Assembly (NCBI GenBank): GCA_933822405.4
Contig: CAKOGP040001758.1
Span: 929,134 to 993,133, forward strand
Length of the DNA stretch: 64,000 bases
Direction: 5' to 3'
DNA from: Cylindrotheca closterium
Taxonomy: Eukaryota; Bacillariophyta; Bacillariophyceae; Bacillariales; Bacillariaceae
Part shown: piece after piece, positions 63,209 through 64,000 of the stretch
How the letters are laid out: every line of letters starts with the position of its first letter
Position numbering within the stretch: the stretch's first letter is position 1
Program-made: the position numbers and the translations under genes
The notes under the pieces: generated by a model
What the model was told of the DNA's origin: nothing
Database searches by the model: none
The model's input: only the letters and a program-made list of their open reading frames with translations

Positions 63209-63919
63209 CTAATAGCAACGAGCGTTGCGCCTGGGAGGAGGAGGAATCGGAGGCGGACAATGATGATGATGTGGATGGTGGTGATGCATATGTGGACGAT
63301 TTTCTCGGTGATTTACCCGATGGTGATGTTCCCGCACCGCTTCCGTCAAGCAATGCATCAACTTCTTGAAATTCTCTTTGGATCTTTCAATCAAGTTGTG
63401 CCTGTAGATAAAGTCCAGTGTGACTGCATAGCAATGGGAAACAAAATATCCCACCTTTTCTTGTATCTTGTGTTCCTGGTCCGCTTGCTGCACTCGATCC
63501 AAGGTGCGGGCGGCAGCTTCCTTGCTCTTGTCCACAAGGTGATGGCGGTTATTTACTTGTTGAAACTTTTCCTTTGCCACAAGGGAAACTTCCCCGAGTG
63601 CTCGTGCACAGTCTCCCACTGCTCCCTCTTGTTTCGAATAGTGATGAGAACCCACACCCAAGACTAACGAAAGGAAGGGCCCTCCCAAAAACATGCCCAT
63701 CACCGCTCCACCAGCAGCGGCAGCTTTGGGAATGTTTGGCTGGGACGAAGATTGTTCTTGAGCTAGTTCTTGAGATGCTTCTTGTGTGTTTAGAGAAGAA
63801 GTAGCGCCATCACTGGACTCTCGGGTCTGTAGGGAAATGTCAATCACGGGTGGAGCCTCGTAGACAGCTTGTGCACTGCCACCATCGGAGGGACTCGTGA
63901 CGGACAGAGTCTCTACCAT
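63209..63919 (-). CDS. Hypothetical protein, Ala/Gly-rich hydrophobic segment, His-rich tail
   Basis: The protein has 236 residues from the ATG at 63919, just past an in-frame stop. The N-terminal 70 residues are Ser/Gln-rich. A hydrophobic Gly-rich stretch (AAAAGGAVMGMFLGGPFLSL) may be a membrane hairpin, followed by helical segments (DCARALGEVSLVAKEKFQQV and FVSHCYAVTLDFIYRHNLIE). The C-terminus is a His/Pro run (MHHHHPHHHHCPPPIPPPP) that could bind metal ions. This order is typical of a diatom family with no known function. Another frame stays open through the start region to the window edge, so the true start may lie further upstream. Confidence 0.6.
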   Translation of the reverse strand: MVETLSVTSPSDGGSAQAVYEAPPVIDISLQTRESSDGATSSLNTQEASQELAQEQSSSQPNIPKAAAAGGAVMGMFLGGPFLSLVLGVGSHHYSKQEGAVGDCARALGEVSLVAKEKFQQVNNRHHLVDKSKEAAARTLDRVQQADQEHKIQEKVGYFVSHCYAVTLDFIYRHNLIERSKENFKKLMHCLTEAVREHHHRVNHRENRPHMHHHHPHHHHCPPPIPPPPRRNARCY

Positions 63920-64000
63920 TGGTACGACGATTGGATCGTTAGATAGCTCATTGTCAAATGTGACGATTGAAGCATTGGCAAAAGGAATGTCGTCCTCGCC

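Overview
The window is nuclear DNA of a photosynthetic stramenopile, almost certainly a diatom and probably a pennate one. The evidence is dense genes on both strands (33 called in 64 kb), short GT-AG introns of 58 to 302 nt, bipartite presequences with an Ala-Phe junction of the ASAFAP type (clearest at 60230), a phytotransferrin-like protein, a TLC-type nucleotide transporter, and transmembrane repeat proteins of the kind common in diatom genomes. The species cannot be fixed from the sequence. I see no transposon, CRISPR array, tRNA or rRNA gene.

Layout. 1-9775: a partial coiled-coil gene, a spliced SpoU rRNA 2'-O-methyltransferase with a long RGG tract, a membrane-anchored SGNH hydrolase-like protein, a divergent protein kinase and a spliced tetraspan membrane protein. 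10289-25350: a Sel1-repeat protein, a PDI/ERV46-type fusion, an RCC1-BTB protein, a TPR protein, a PqiA-like membrane protein, an HSP20, a hypothetical protein and an ankyrin/MYND protein. 25640-35889: a large DRE-TIM (HMGL-like) protein, then a ferric reductase and a phytotransferrin-like gene that converge tail to tail and look like an iron-acquisition pair, then a helicase-associated-domain gene whose last exon lacks ATG. 36013-47864: a carrier-like gene overlapping a DUF2039 gene tail to tail, PET100, two giant paralogous repeat proteins (5 and 8 units) in opposite orientation around a GNAT gene, and a two-cupin protein. 47930-64000: TruA, a small spliced gene, MAK16 with an 86 bp tandem duplication over its stop codon, a YbaK-like deacylase, a small mitochondrial-type membrane protein, a TLC nucleotide transporter, a MATE transporter fused to six C-terminal repeats, a TrhO-O-methyltransferase fusion and a histidine-rich protein.

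Most noteworthy: the gene at 60230-63075 joins a rhodanese-type TrhO (tRNA U34 hydroxylase) to a class I O-methyltransferase of the TrmR type behind a plastid-type presequence. One polypeptide could therefore carry out both steps of 5-methoxyuridine-34 synthesis. The MATE-hexarepeat fusion, the ferric reductase/phytotransferrin pair and the inverted pair of giant repeat proteins are the next best leads. Exon coordinates were worked out by hand from GT-AG borders and reading phase and have no transcript support.
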